Assembly: GCF_016862455.1 (NCBI RefSeq)
Contig: NZ_BOMZ01000109.1
Span: 38,985 to 102,984, forward strand
Source: Actinoplanes utahensis
Lineage (GTDB): Bacteria > Actinomycetota > Actinomycetes > Mycobacteriales > Micromonosporaceae
Length of the DNA: 64,000 bases
Reading direction: 5' to 3'
Positions 16,294 to 24,905 of this stretch are shown here, piece by piece (within the stretch, counting starts at the first letter, position 1; every line of letters starts with the position of its first letter). The notes below the pieces were generated by a model, which was not told where the DNA came from, made no database searches, and saw nothing but the letters and a program-made list of their open reading frames with translations. A program made the translations under genes and the position numbers.

Positions 16294-16832
16294 CCGTCAC
16301 CACAGACACCCTTCCCGCACACCACCGAGACCGGTCCACCTGCCGTTCGGTTCCTGCCGCGCCCCACTGCCGGCCCGGCCGCTCGAGCCGCCCCTTCCGC
16401 GGCTGCCGATGATGGCGCTCCGGCCCGACCCGCACCGGCCCGCTCCGCCACCCCACCTCCCGCTGGCATCCCCGTGCCTTGCGACGGCACCCCATCCAGC
16501 TGATGTCCGTAAGCTGCGACGGAACCTCATTCGGCCGGCGCCCAAACTTTTTGGCGGCACCCCATCCGTCCGGCACCCGACCCACGGCGACACCCCATCC
16601 GGCCGGCACCCCGAACCTGGAGCGGCACCCCATCCGCTCCGGACAGGGGCGAGAGGCGGGCAGCGGCCAGCGAACGGCCAACAGCAGGCGAACGGCCAGC
16701 CGTGGGGGACGGACAGCAGCAGGCGACGGGCAGCAGCAGGCGAACGGCCACCAGCCGGGACGGACAGCGGCGGGTCACGGGCAGCGGTCGGCGAGCGGGC
16801 AGGGGCGGGTGACGGGCAGGGGCGGGTGAGGG
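16294..16832. other. Non-coding repeat-rich spacer
   Basis: About 540 bp between the small-protein module and the PPOX gene. The left part contains the GGCACCCCATCC-type repeats listed separately. The right part (about 16660-16830) is a degenerate run of GCGAACGGCCA / GACGGGCAGC units. Open frames here are repeats without protein character. I see no gene. Confidence 0.6.
16481..16640 (+). repeat. Interspersed GCGRCACCCCATCC repeat, five degenerate copies
   Basis: Copies at about 16481, 16515, 16553, 16587 and 16621 share the core GGCACCCCATCC, most followed by GKCCGGCACCC. Spacing is roughly 32-38 bp, so they form a loose direct-repeat array in non-coding DNA. Confidence 0.7.
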
Positions 16833-17294
16833 TCAGGTCCGGGTGCGGCGGCGGTGGCCGTGAGCCGGGTGCCACGACTCGATGACCAGGTGGTCGGCGG
16901 GCGTGCCGACGTAGGTCAGGACCACCTCGGTGATGTCGATGCGGAAGAAGCCGGCATCGACGTGCGGGGTGTCGACGGGAGGTGGGATCTCGATCGCGCG
17001 GCCGGACAGCTTGGCGTCGCCGGGGCCGCTCGAGGGGTCGTCGGCTGGTGGCTCCAGGGTGGGGCTGTGCATCGCGATGCGGGGGTCGCGGCGCAGGTCA
17101 CGGAGTTTCACCGAGCCGGGCATCATGCCGAAGGTGAGGTCGCCGTCGAGGAACTGGGCCTCGGACGCGCTGATCCGTGGGGAGCCGTCGCTGCGCAACG
17201 TGGCGATGGTCTTGTTGGTGCCGGCCTCGAAGAGGGCCCGCACACGGGCGGCGAATTCCGGAGCGTCTTTCTCGATCTCTTCCCAACGTGCCAT
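16833..17294 (-). CDS. Pyridoxamine 5'-phosphate oxidase-fold (PPOX) protein
   Basis: 153 residues of the split-barrel flavin/F420-binding fold. The characteristic pattern is TNKTIATLRSDGSPRISAS followed by a short turn and LTFGMMPGSVKLRDLRRDPR, as in PPOX-class enzymes that bind FMN, F420 or heme-type ligands. It lacks the extra C-terminal segment of true PdxH, so pyridoxal synthesis is unlikely; an F420- or FMN-dependent reductase is the better guess in an actinobacterium. Divergent from xerC with an 85-bp gap. Confidence 0.8.
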   Translation of the reverse strand: MARWEEIEKDAPEFAARVRALFEAGTNKTIATLRSDGSPRISASEAQFLDGDLTFGMMPGSVKLRDLRRDPRIAMHSPTLEPPADDPSSGPGDAKLSGRAIEIPPPVDTPHVDAGFFRIDITEVVLTYVGTPADHLVIESWHPAHGHRRRTRT

Positions 17295-17379
17295 GCCCGC
17301 GAGGCTAGACCGGGGGTATGACAGAAACGCCGGACCGGAAACTTGACGGGGAGGCCGGGCCGGTGGACGGTCTGAGGCG

Positions 17380-18567
17380 ATGCGGATCCGTGAATTGCAC
17401 GAGCGGCTGCCCCCGGCCCTGCGCGAGGCGGTCGACGAGTTCGGCCGTCATCTGGCGGCGGTGGAGGGGCGGTCGGAGCACACCGTCCGGGCGTACGTCG
17501 GGGATGTGGTCTCCCTTCTCGATCATGCGGCGCTCGAAGGGCGGACGACGCTCGCCGACCTGGACATCACCGTCCTCCGGGGCTGGCTCGCGGCCCGGAT
17601 GGGCGCGGGTTCCGCGCGGGCCTCGCAGGCTCGGCGTGCGGCGGCGGTCCGGGTGTTCACCGGGTGGGCGCACCGCACCGGCCGGTCCCCCGACGACCCG
17701 GGCGCCCAGTTGGCGAGCCCTCGTGCGCACCGCCCCCTCCCGACCGTGCTGCGCGCCGACCAGGCCGCCGCCCTGATGACTCCGGCCGTCCCCGCGACCC
17801 GCCCGGATCGGGCGGAGACCCGTGAAGCCACCGGCGACACGAGGGCCCGGGTCCACAGCGGCACAGCGACACCGGATGGCGCAGGCCCGGCAGGACGCGC
17901 GGAGCCACTGAGCACCACGAACCACGACGACGGCACCGCAGGGGACGACGGTGCGGAGGAGACGCCGAGTGCCACAAACCAGAACGAGGGCGCCGCGGAA
18001 GGCGACGGAGCAGAGCAGGCGGACGGGTCCGCCCGGAGCGGTGGAGGCGACGGCGCCGGCGATGCCGTGGCGATCAGGGATCGGGCGGTGCTGGAGATGC
18101 TGTACGCGACAGGCGTACGTGTCAGCGAACTCTGTCAGCTCGACCGCGCCGACGTCGATCACGCCCGTCAGGTGGTCCGGGTGTTCGGCAAGGGGGCCAA
18201 GGAGCGTGCCGTCCCCTTCGGGCATCCGGCGAGACGCGCTCTCGACGACTGGCTGCGGCTGGGCCGGCCGGCGTTGATCACCCGCGCGAGCCGGGACGCG
18301 CTCTTCCTCGGTGCGAAGGGTGGCCGTCTTCAGCAGACCGTGGTCCGGCGGATCGTGGCGAACGCGGCACGCGCGGCGGGTCTGCCGCACACCAGTCCGC
18401 ACGATCTGCGGCATTCGGCGGCCACCCATCTGCTCGACGGCGGGGCCGACCTCCGGGCGGTGCAGGAGCTGCTGGGGCACAGTTCGCTGGCGAGCACCCA
18501 GATCTACACCCATGTGTCGACCGAGCGGCTGCGTGCGGCTTTCAATCAGGCGCATCCACGAGCCTGA
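17380..18567 (+). CDS. xerC: Tyrosine recombinase XerC with ~90-residue low-complexity insertion
   Basis: 395 residues against about 300 for typical XerC. The N-terminal SAM-like core-binding domain spans 1-115. The catalytic domain starts at AIRDRAVLEMLYATG (231) and has the full set of active-site residues: R247, K271 or K274, H341, R344, H367 and nucleophile Y376 (IYTHVS). Residues about 138-229, exactly at the interdomain linker, are a Gly/Ala/Glu/Asp/Thr-rich stretch with the repeated motif TTNHDDGTAGDDGAEE / ATNQNEGAAEGDGAEQ. Position next to dprA in the housekeeping block makes it the chromosome dimer resolution XerC rather than a phage integrase. Confidence 0.9.
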   Translation: MRIRELHERLPPALREAVDEFGRHLAAVEGRSEHTVRAYVGDVVSLLDHAALEGRTTLADLDITVLRGWLAARMGAGSARASQARRAAAVRVFTGWAHRTGRSPDDPGAQLASPRAHRPLPTVLRADQAAALMTPAVPATRPDRAETREATGDTRARVHSGTATPDGAGPAGRAEPLSTTNHDDGTAGDDGAEETPSATNQNEGAAEGDGAEQADGSARSGGGDGAGDAVAIRDRAVLEMLYATGVRVSELCQLDRADVDHARQVVRVFGKGAKERAVPFGHPARRALDDWLRLGRPALITRASRDALFLGAKGGRLQQTVVRRIVANAARAAGLPHTSPHDLRHSAATHLLDGGADLRAVQELLGHSSLASTQIYTHVSTERLRAAFNQAHPRA

Positions 18568-18585
18568 CATCGTACGATCCAGAGC

Positions 18586-19773
18586 ATGACCGCCCCGGTG
18601 AAGCCGCATCCGATTCCGGGAGCACGGCTCCTGTTCTCCCTCGACCCGGCGGTGTCCTATCTGAACCACGGCTCGTTCGGCGCGCTGCCGATCAGTGTGC
18701 AGCGCGCCCAGCAACGGCTGCGCGACGAGGTCGAGTCGAACCCGCTGCGTTTCTACGGCACCGGGCTGGTGGATCGGATCGTCCATACCCGACGGCATCT
18801 GGCCATGTTCCTCGGTGCGGATCCGGACGGCAGCGCCCTGGTGCCGAACACGACGGCGGCGGTGTCGCTGATCCTCCAATCGGTCCGGCCGGGGCCGGCG
18901 GACGAGGTGCTGCTGACCGATCACGCCTATGGCGCGGTGACGATGGCGGTGCGCCGCCAGTGCCGGCGGACCGGGGCGACGGCGCGGACGGTGGCGATCC
19001 CGTTGGGGCTGTCCGGGCCGGAGGTGGTGGCCCGGGTCCGGGCCGCGTTGCGGCCGGGCCGGACCAGGTTGCTGGTCGTCGATCAGCTCGCCTCGGCGAC
19101 GGCGTCTCTCTTTCCGGTACGGGAGATCGTCGCGGCCGCCCGCGAACATGACGTCCCGGTTCTGGTGGACGCCGCGCACGTGCCGGGGATGCTGCCGGTG
19201 GACGTGTCCGCGATCGGCGCCGACTTCTGGGTGGGGAACCTGCACAAGTGGGGCTGGGCGCCGCGCGGCACGGCGCTGATGCATGTGGCCGCCCCGTGGC
19301 GCCGCCGGATCGACCCGCTGGTGGTGTCCTGGGAGCACGAGGAGGGTTATCCGCTGTCGGTGGAGTTCCAGGGGACGATCGATTACACGTCCTGGCTGGC
19401 CGCGCCGGCGGGGGTCTTCGCGTTGCGGACGCTCGGCGCGGAGGCGGTCCGGGAGCACAACGCGACGCTCGCCGCGTACGCCCAGCGGGTTGTCGGCGCG
19501 GCTCTCGGCCTCGCGCCCCGGGATCTGCCGCAGCCGGGCGGACCGGGGGTGGCGATGCGGGTGGTGCCGCTGCCGGCGGGTCTGGCGACGACCGGACCGG
19601 AAGCGTACGACCTGCGGTTGCACATCGCCGACAAGCTGGCGACCGAGGTGGCGCTGAACGCGTGGGGCGGCCGGGGGCTGCTGCGGTTGAGCGCGCAGAT
19701 CTACAACCGCCCGGAGGAGTACGACCGGTTCGCGGAACGCCTTCCCGCCTTACTGCACGCCTACCGGGGTTAG
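18586..19773 (+). CDS. Class V aminotransferase (isopenicillin-N-epimerase-like)
   Basis: 395-residue PLP enzyme. The N-terminus YLNHGSFGALP is typical of the isopenicillin N epimerase/cysteine desulfurase-like branch. D195 and H198 (LVDAAHVPG) would hold the cofactor, and K221 in NLHKWGWAPRG is the Schiff-base lysine. Substrate unknown; relatives act as epimerases, desulfurases or ergothioneine C-S lyases (EgtE), but no egt genes are adjacent. Starts 18 bp after xerC. Its 3' end overlaps the convergent M23 peptidase gene by 24 bp. Confidence 0.85.
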   Translation: MTAPVKPHPIPGARLLFSLDPAVSYLNHGSFGALPISVQRAQQRLRDEVESNPLRFYGTGLVDRIVHTRRHLAMFLGADPDGSALVPNTTAAVSLILQSVRPGPADEVLLTDHAYGAVTMAVRRQCRRTGATARTVAIPLGLSGPEVVARVRAALRPGRTRLLVVDQLASATASLFPVREIVAAAREHDVPVLVDAAHVPGMLPVDVSAIGADFWVGNLHKWGWAPRGTALMHVAAPWRRRIDPLVVSWEHEEGYPLSVEFQGTIDYTSWLAAPAGVFALRTLGAEAVREHNATLAAYAQRVVGAALGLAPRDLPQPGGPGVAMRVVPLPAGLATTGPEAYDLRLHIADKLATEVALNAWGGRGLLRLSAQIYNRPEEYDRFAERLPALLHAYRG

Positions 19774-20205
19774 CGGCAGGAGCCGGACCCGGCGCGGGCC
19801 GAGCAGCAGGAGCGGATCGAGGTAGACGTCGCCGCGCCGCAGGCCCCAGTGCAGGCAGGCGGTCACCGGGCAGCCGGGATGACCGGTTTCGAGGGCGCCG
19901 ATCGGATCGCCGGCGGCGACCGTGTCACCGGCTGCGACGGTGGCGGTGACCGGCTCGTAGGTGGTCCGCAGCCCACCGGCGTGCGCGACGCTGACCACGC
20001 CGCGCCCGGCGAGCCGCCGCGCGTAGACCACGACGCCGCTGCCGGCCGACCGCACCACCGCACCGGGTGGGGCGCCCAGATCGACTCCGCGGTGCCCGGA
20101 CAGCCACGGCTGGGGCGGCGGCTGGAACGGCCGCGCCACGCTCGGCGGCTGCACGGGCCATTGGTACAGCAGCAACAACGTCAGGAACGCGGCGAAGGCG
20201 GGCAT
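19750..20205 (-). CDS. M23-family peptidase (LytM-like)
   Basis: 151 residues. A short hydrophobic N-terminus (FAAFLTLLLLYQW) would act as a signal or anchor. The LytM domain follows, with zinc ligands H38 and D42 (GHRGVDLG) and H119 (CLHWG); H75 is the likely catalytic histidine. Two cysteines (GCPVTACLHW) flank the active site, as in several actinobacterial M23 proteins located near rpsB. Predicted to cleave peptidoglycan peptides outside the membrane or to activate amidases. Confidence 0.87.
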   Translation of the reverse strand: MPAFAAFLTLLLLYQWPVQPPSVARPFQPPPQPWLSGHRGVDLGAPPGAVVRSAGSGVVVYARRLAGRGVVSVAHAGGLRTTYEPVTATVAAGDTVAAGDPIGALETGHPGCPVTACLHWGLRRGDVYLDPLLLLGPRRVRLLPLTPVGVQ

Positions 20206-20287
20206 GCCGGGAAGCGTGCCCGCCGGAGGACCGGCCCGCGACCGGCCCTGTGGACGACGGCCGGCTGTGGAGAACCGGGAAGGAGCG

Positions 20288-20611
20288 TCAGCCGCCGAAG
20301 TTGGCGTCGTCCGGCAGCGAGATGTCCGGTTTCTCCAGCTCCTCGACGTTCACGTCCTTGAACGTCATCACCCGCACGTTCTTCACGAAGCGGGCCGGAC
20401 GGTACATGTCCCAGACCCAGGCGTCGTGCATCTCGACCTCGAAATACACCTCGCCGTCGGAGTTGCGCACGTGCAGGTCGACCTGGTTGGCCAGGTAGAA
20501 CCGGCGCTCGGTCTCCACCACGTAGGAGAACTGGCGGACGATGTCGCGGTACTCCCGGTAGAGCTGCAGCTCCATCTCGGTCTCGTACTTCTCGAGATCC
20601 TCTGCGCTCAT
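20288..20611 (-). CDS. DUF2469 family protein
   Basis: 107 residues with the strongly conserved actinobacterial DUF2469 sequence: SAEDLEKYETEMELQLYREY at the start, then VVETERRFYLANQVDL and VEMHDAWVWDMYRP. The family is nearly always found beside rnhB, as here, but its function is unknown. The start codon overlaps the rnhB stop by four bases (ATGA), so the two are translationally coupled. Confidence 0.92.
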   Translation of the reverse strand: MSAEDLEKYETEMELQLYREYRDIVRQFSYVVETERRFYLANQVDLHVRNSDGEVYFEVEMHDAWVWDMYRPARFVKNVRVMTFKDVNVEELEKPDISLPDDANFGG

Positions 20612-21447
20612 CGTGTCTCGCCCTCCATGGCCTTATCTTCCCCCACCGACGGCGACGGCTGAGGCTGCTCGCCCGACGCCACGCCGACGGTACCCTCAGC
20701 GGTCCCGGGAATCAGCAGCGGCTCGGTAACGGATACATCGTCGAACAATGACGGCGCCGTCGTGGAGACGGGACGCCGGGCCCGCGGCGGCCGGTTGCCC
20801 CGCCCGGAGGCGGCGGCCACGTTCACGTACGAGAAGCGGTGCTCGGGGCACGGGCCGTGCGCGGCCAGCGCCGTGCTGTGCTCCTCGGTGATGTAACCCT
20901 TGTGCACGGCGAAACCGTAGTCCGGGAACCGGTCGTGCAACTCGATCATGAGACGGTCCCGCGTGACCTTCGCCAGGACGCTGGCGGCGGCGACGCAGGC
21001 GGAGACCCGGTCGCCCTTCCACACCGCGAGACCGGGGACGCCCAGGCCGTCGACCGGGAAACCGTCGGTCAGCACGTACTCCGGGCGGACGGTGAGGGAC
21101 GCCAACGCGCGGCGCATCGCCGCCAGGTTGCAGACGTGCAGGCCACGGGTGTCGACCTCGGCCGGCGGGATGATCATGACCGACCAGGCCAGCGCTTTCG
21201 CGACGACCTGGTCATAGACCCGCTCCCGGGCGGCGGCGGTCAGCAGTTTCGAATCGGCCAGGCCGGGGATCTCGCCGCGCTTGCCCTCGGGAAGGATCAC
21301 GGCGGCCGCGACGAGCGGTCCGGCACAGGCGCCACGCCCGGCCTCGTCGGCCCCGGCCACATGCCGGAAGCCCCGGCGCTGGAGCGCCTGCTCCAGCGCG
21401 TAGAGCCCGGCCTCCCGCCGGACCACGGTGCGTGGTGGGGCGAGCAT
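20608..21447 (-). CDS. rnhB: Ribonuclease HII
   Basis: 279 residues. Removes RNA from RNA-DNA hybrids and misincorporated ribonucleotides. The active-site entry motif is GADEAGRGACAGP (D34, E35), with further conserved ADSKLL, TDGFPVDG and SVLAKVTRD. The C-terminal ~60 residues after HRFSYVNV are a hydrophilic extension not needed for catalysis. The start ATG shares one base with the stop of the upstream NUDIX gene; a GTG just before it is also possible. Confidence 0.94.
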   Translation of the reverse strand: MLAPPRTVVRREAGLYALEQALQRRGFRHVAGADEAGRGACAGPLVAAAVILPEGKRGEIPGLADSKLLTAAARERVYDQVVAKALAWSVMIIPPAEVDTRGLHVCNLAAMRRALASLTVRPEYVLTDGFPVDGLGVPGLAVWKGDRVSACVAAASVLAKVTRDRLMIELHDRFPDYGFAVHKGYITEEHSTALAAHGPCPEHRFSYVNVAAASGRGNRPPRARRPVSTTAPSLFDDVSVTEPLLIPGTAEGTVGVASGEQPQPSPSVGEDKAMEGETR

Positions 21448-21923
21448 CACCGCGAGCCTTCCGGGACGGCGTCGACGGTCACCTGCCGCAGCAGGACCGC
21501 CAGGTCGCGGGGGAAGATCTCCTCGCTGCTCGCCTCGATCTCGGCCACCGACCACCACCGATGCTCGGTGATGGTGAGGCGCTCCTGCTCGTCCATGCCT
21601 GCCGTGTCGACCTGCCAGTCGGCCACCCGCAGCAGATAGAAATCCTGCTCCTGCCGGTAGTCGCGGCCGTCGAAGGAGAACTCGGCGATCTCGTGCCGCA
21701 CCGGCTCGCCCAGGTCGCCCGGCCGCGCCCGCAGCCCGGTCTCCTCCAGCAACTCGCGGGCGGCGGCGTCAGCCGTCGTCTCCCCCGGCTCGAGACCGCC
21801 GCCGGGGGTGAACCACCAGCGCAGCCCCGGGCGCGCGGGGTCACCGCCGTGCAGCAGCAGGACACGCCCGGCCAGATCGACCAGGAGAACCCGGCCGGCG
21901 TGGCGGTCAATCACCTCGGTCAC
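21447..21923 (-). CDS. NUDIX hydrolase
   Basis: 158 residues. Residues 42-64 fit the Nudix box GX5EX7REUXEEXGU exactly (GGLEPGE ... RELLEETGL), preceded by WWFTPGGG. Substrates are nucleoside diphosphates linked to another group; which one cannot be told. It lies between lepB and rnhB, overlapping the rnhB start by one base (TGATG), and is probably co-transcribed with the signal peptidases upstream. Confidence 0.9.
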   Translation of the reverse strand: MTEVIDRHAGRVLLVDLAGRVLLLHGGDPARPGLRWWFTPGGGLEPGETTADAAARELLEETGLRARPGDLGEPVRHEIAEFSFDGRDYRQEQDFYLLRVADWQVDTAGMDEQERLTITEHRWWSVAEIEASSEEIFPRDLAVLLRQVTVDAVPEGSR

Positions 21924-21946
21924 GGACCAAGCCTATTGCGCCGACG

Positions 21947-22606
21947 TCACTTGCCCGACTCGGGGATCGCGTCGAACTCGTCCGGCACGGACAGCCAGGT
22001 GGCCCGGCCGGCCGGCCAGAAGATGGTGAACGCGCGGCCGACGACCGAGTCGATCGGGATGGTGGCCTCGGCGATCTTGCCGGCCTCGTCGCCGCCGGCG
22101 CTGTCGCCGTAGTGCTGGAGCGAGTCACCGGACGCCTCCCGGTGGTCGCCCATCACCCACAGCCGCCCCTCCGGGACGACGATGTCGAAATTCTGGCTGG
22201 CGACCTGGTTGCGGGTGCCGTCGACCTCGGTGAAGATGTACGGCTCGTCGAGGGACACGCCGTTGACCTTGAGGCGCTGCTGTTCGTCGCAGCACACCAC
22301 GTTGTCACCGGGCTGGCCGATGATGCGCTTGATGAAGTCCTCGCCGTCGGCGCCGGAGGACCAGCTGGTGGGCGCCTTGAAGACGATGATCTCGCCACGG
22401 CGGGGGTCACGGAAGTCGTAGACGAGCTTGTTGACCAGCACCCGATCCCAGCGCTCCAGGGTGTGCTCCATGGACTGCGACGGGATGTAGAAGGTCTGCA
22501 GGACGAAGGCCCGGACCAGGACGGCGACGAGGATCGCCACGCCCAGGAGGATGGGGAGTTCGCGCCAGAAGGATCCCTTGCGCTTTTCGGTCTGCTCGTC
22601 AATCAC
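21947..22606 (-). CDS. lepB: Signal peptidase I (second copy)
   Basis: 219 residues with one N-terminal membrane anchor (about 18-36). Catalytic serine S45 lies in YIPSQSMEHTL and catalytic lysine K93 in DFIKRIIGQPGD; the GDHR box is VMGDHREASGDS. Cleaves signal peptides on the outer face of the membrane. The start overlaps the stop of the upstream paralogue by four bases, so the pair is one operon. It lacks the C-terminal membrane segment present in the paralogue. Confidence 0.94.
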   Translation of the reverse strand: MIDEQTEKRKGSFWRELPILLGVAILVAVLVRAFVLQTFYIPSQSMEHTLERWDRVLVNKLVYDFRDPRRGEIIVFKAPTSWSSGADGEDFIKRIIGQPGDNVVCCDEQQRLKVNGVSLDEPYIFTEVDGTRNQVASQNFDIVVPEGRLWVMGDHREASGDSLQHYGDSAGGDEAGKIAEATIPIDSVVGRAFTIFWPAGRATWLSVPDEFDAIPESGK

Positions 22607-23496
22607 GCTCGGAGCCTACGTCGTCGAGTCACGAACGACATGCCGGAACGCGCGGATAAAACCACACCGAGCAGCAAGGGGAACATCTCCGCCGCAACGG
22701 CCGGCCGCGGTTCGCGCGCCTTCACCGGATGCGCCGCGGCCGCCGCCGGGTACTGCTCGGCGAACTGTTTCCACACGTCCGGCACGTCCAGGCCGGTGAA
22801 GTGCTCGCTCGGCCAGACCACCACGAAAGCCCGGCCGATGATGTTCTCGATCGGGACCGGACCCTGGCAGCGGGCGTCCTGCGACACGTTGCGGTGATCA
22901 CCCATCACGAACATCTGCCCGTCCGGCACGGTCACCTCGGCGAAGCGGCGGCTGCCGCACTGGCCGGCGGCCGGCTGGAGGCTGAGATCGGAGTTGAACC
23001 CCTCGGCGATGTACGGCTCGTCGATGCCGACGCCGTTGACGGTTATCCGACCTCGGCTGTCGCAGCAGGCGACCTTGTCACCCGGAAGGCCGATCACCCG
23101 TTTGATGAAGTCGCGCTCGCCGGGACGACTGACTCCGACCAGGTCGCCGACGGTCCGGCCGAGCTTGGCGAGGAAGGTGTTGCTGACCGCCTCGGTCGTC
23201 TCGGGGGCCCAGTTGTCGGTGCCGCGGAACACCACGATCTCGCCGCGCAGCGGGTCGCGCATGTCGTAGACGACCTTGTTGACCAGCACCCGGTCCTTGA
23301 TCTCCAGGGTGCTCTGCATCGAGCCCGAGGGGATGTAGAAGGCCTGCACCAGGAAGGTCCGGATCAGCACGGCCAGGCAGAACGCCACGATCAGCAACAG
23401 TGGAAGCTCTTGCCAGAGCGGCATCTCCTTCCGCCGCATCACGGACCGCCGCCGTCTCGCCGGCCGATAGCCTTCCATCGGATCCACGCTTCGCAT
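22603..23496 (-). CDS. lepB: Signal peptidase I (first copy)
   Basis: 297 residues. N-terminal anchor around 30-47, S59 in YIPSGSMQSTL, K132 in DFIKRVIGLPGD, and the MGDHR box VMGDHRNVSQDAR. It differs from the downstream copy by a 25-residue insert after GTDNW and by a C-terminal hydrophobic segment (FPLLLGVVLS) followed by a basic end, suggesting a second membrane pass. Tandem type I signal peptidases in this locus are usual for actinobacteria. The start ATG is followed by a second Met at codon 7; either could be used. Confidence 0.94.
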   Translation of the reverse strand: MRSVDPMEGYRPARRRRSVMRRKEMPLWQELPLLLIVAFCLAVLIRTFLVQAFYIPSGSMQSTLEIKDRVLVNKVVYDMRDPLRGEIVVFRGTDNWAPETTEAVSNTFLAKLGRTVGDLVGVSRPGERDFIKRVIGLPGDKVACCDSRGRITVNGVGIDEPYIAEGFNSDLSLQPAAGQCGSRRFAEVTVPDGQMFVMGDHRNVSQDARCQGPVPIENIIGRAFVVVWPSEHFTGLDVPDVWKQFAEQYPAAAAAHPVKAREPRPAVAAEMFPLLLGVVLSARSGMSFVTRRRRLRA

Positions 23497-23527
23497 CTCC
23501 CGCCGCCGACCGGCCCCGGATACAGCA

Positions 23528-23570
23528 CTACCGCCCGAGTTTCCCGGCTAGGGGAAGTTACGAGCGGTAG
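23528..23570 (-). terminator. Hairpin downstream of rplS
   Basis: Outer inverted repeat CTACCGC / GCGGTAG with an inner TTCCC / GGGAA pair, located between rplS and the first lepB on the minus strand. Likely terminator; no T-run. Confidence 0.5.
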
Positions 23571-23652
23571 GGCTGGAAAGGTTCACCTACAGCGCGCCAG
23601 GGGCAGGCGCAAGCGTAGTTCGCCCGCGCCCGTTCCCGGCACACCGCGTGGA

Positions 23653-24009
23653 TCAGACGGTCTGCTTCTCCCGAAGCTCCTTGATCTTCGCCTTCTTGCC
23701 ACGCAGCTCACGCAGGTAGTAGAGCTTGGCACGGCGCACGTCACCGCGGGTGATGACCTCGATCTTGTCGATCGCCGGGCTGTTGAACGGGTAGGTCCGC
23801 TCCACACCGACACCGAAGCTGATCTTGCGGACCTTGAAGGTCTCGCGCAGGCCACTGCCCTGGCGGCCGATCACGACGCCCTGGAAGACCTGGACACGGG
23901 AACGGTTACCTTCGACGACCCGGGCGTGCACCTTGAGCGTGTCACCGGCCCGGAAGTCCGGAATGTCGGTGCGCACCGACTGGGCGTCAAGAGCGTCCAG
24001 CGTGTTCAT
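23653..24009 (-). CDS. rplS: 50S ribosomal protein L19
   Basis: 118 residues, full length. Conserved L19 features are FRAGDTLKVHARVVEG, VQVFQGVVIGRQGSG and the C-terminal RAKLYYLRELRGKKAKIKE. Located at the 30S-50S interface. The ATG has AGGA nine bases upstream. Follows trmD after a 121-bp gap that may contain its own promoter; no leader structure recognised there. Confidence 0.97.
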   Translation of the reverse strand: MNTLDALDAQSVRTDIPDFRAGDTLKVHARVVEGNRSRVQVFQGVVIGRQGSGLRETFKVRKISFGVGVERTYPFNSPAIDKIEVITRGDVRRAKLYYLRELRGKKAKIKELREKQTV

Positions 24010-24130
24010 CGCTGCATCCTCGTACTAGAGCGCACCGGGAGTTCGATGCGCGGGTGGGTGATTCTGGCCCTCCACGACCTCGGAAGGCCCTCGCCTCACC
24101 CCACGGCGCGGGGTGGAGACGGCAACCTCA

Positions 24131-24895
24131 CTACTCTGCCACACCCGCTGGAGGGAGCGGTAATCCGGCCTCGGCCAGCGCCTTCCGGTCCTTCTTGTCC
24201 AGATTCTCCGGCGGGTACGCGGCGTACATGTCGGGACGGCGGGCGGCGGTACGCAGCAGGCTCTGGTCCCGGCGCCACCGGGCGATCCGGCCGTGATCGC
24301 CGGAACGCAGCACGTCCGGCACCTCACGGCCGCGCCACGACTGCGGCTTGGTGTAGACCGGCGCCTCCAGCAGGCCGGCGGCGTGCGACTCCTCGGTGAG
24401 CGAGTCGGCGTTGCCGAGCACCCCGGGCAGCAGCCGGGTGACCGCCTCCATGATCACGATGACCGCGACCTCGCCGCCGAACAGCACGTAGTCACCGAGC
24501 GAGACCTCACGCACCGGCATCCGGGCCGCCGCGTCGTCGATCACCCGCTGGTCGATGCCCTCGTAGCGGCCACAGGCGAAGACCAGGTGGTCCAGCTCCG
24601 CGAGCTGGTGCGCGTCCGCCTGGGTGAAGGGTTTCCCGACCGGCGAGGGTACGACCAGGGTCGCGCCCGGCGACACCACCGCGTCCAGCGCCTGGCCCCA
24701 GGGCTCCGGCCGCATCACCATGCCGGGACCGCCGCCGTACGGGGTGTCGTCCACCGTCCGGTGCACGTCGGACGTCCAGGTCCGCAGGTCGTGCACGGTG
24801 AGGTCGAGGGTCCCGGTGGTCCGCGCCTTGCCGATCAGGGACAGGTCGAGCGGCGCGAAGTAGTCCGGGAAGATCGAGATGATGTCGACCTTCAC
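24131..24895 (-). CDS. trmD: tRNA (guanine37-N1)-methyltransferase
   Basis: 254 residues of the SPOUT trefoil-knot family. Methylates G37 of tRNA to prevent +1 frameshifting. Seen: VDIISIFPDYF at the start, DDTPYGGGPGMVM, FACGRYEGIDQR and SLGDYVLFGGEVA (SAM-binding knot). GTG at 24895, ten bases after the rimM stop, is chosen because it directly starts the conserved fold. Part of the rpsP-khpA-rimM-trmD operon. Confidence 0.96.
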   Translation of the reverse strand: MKVDIISIFPDYFAPLDLSLIGKARTTGTLDLTVHDLRTWTSDVHRTVDDTPYGGGPGMVMRPEPWGQALDAVVSPGATLVVPSPVGKPFTQADAHQLAELDHLVFACGRYEGIDQRVIDDAAARMPVREVSLGDYVLFGGEVAVIVIMEAVTRLLPGVLGNADSLTEESHAAGLLEAPVYTKPQSWRGREVPDVLRSGDHGRIARWRRDQSLLRTAARRPDMYAAYPPENLDKKDRKALAEAGLPLPPAGVAE

Positions 24896-24905
24896 AGCAG
24901 AGCCG

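Noticed and set aside
17380..18567. Phage or integrative-element integrase
   Set aside because: The gene sits in the conserved dprA-xerC neighbourhood, has XerC domain layout, and no attachment-site repeat or phage gene is nearby.
22729..24399. Plus-strand frame across lepB and rplS
   Set aside because: Antisense to three well-conserved genes; sequence is Val/Asp/His-rich as expected for a shadow frame.
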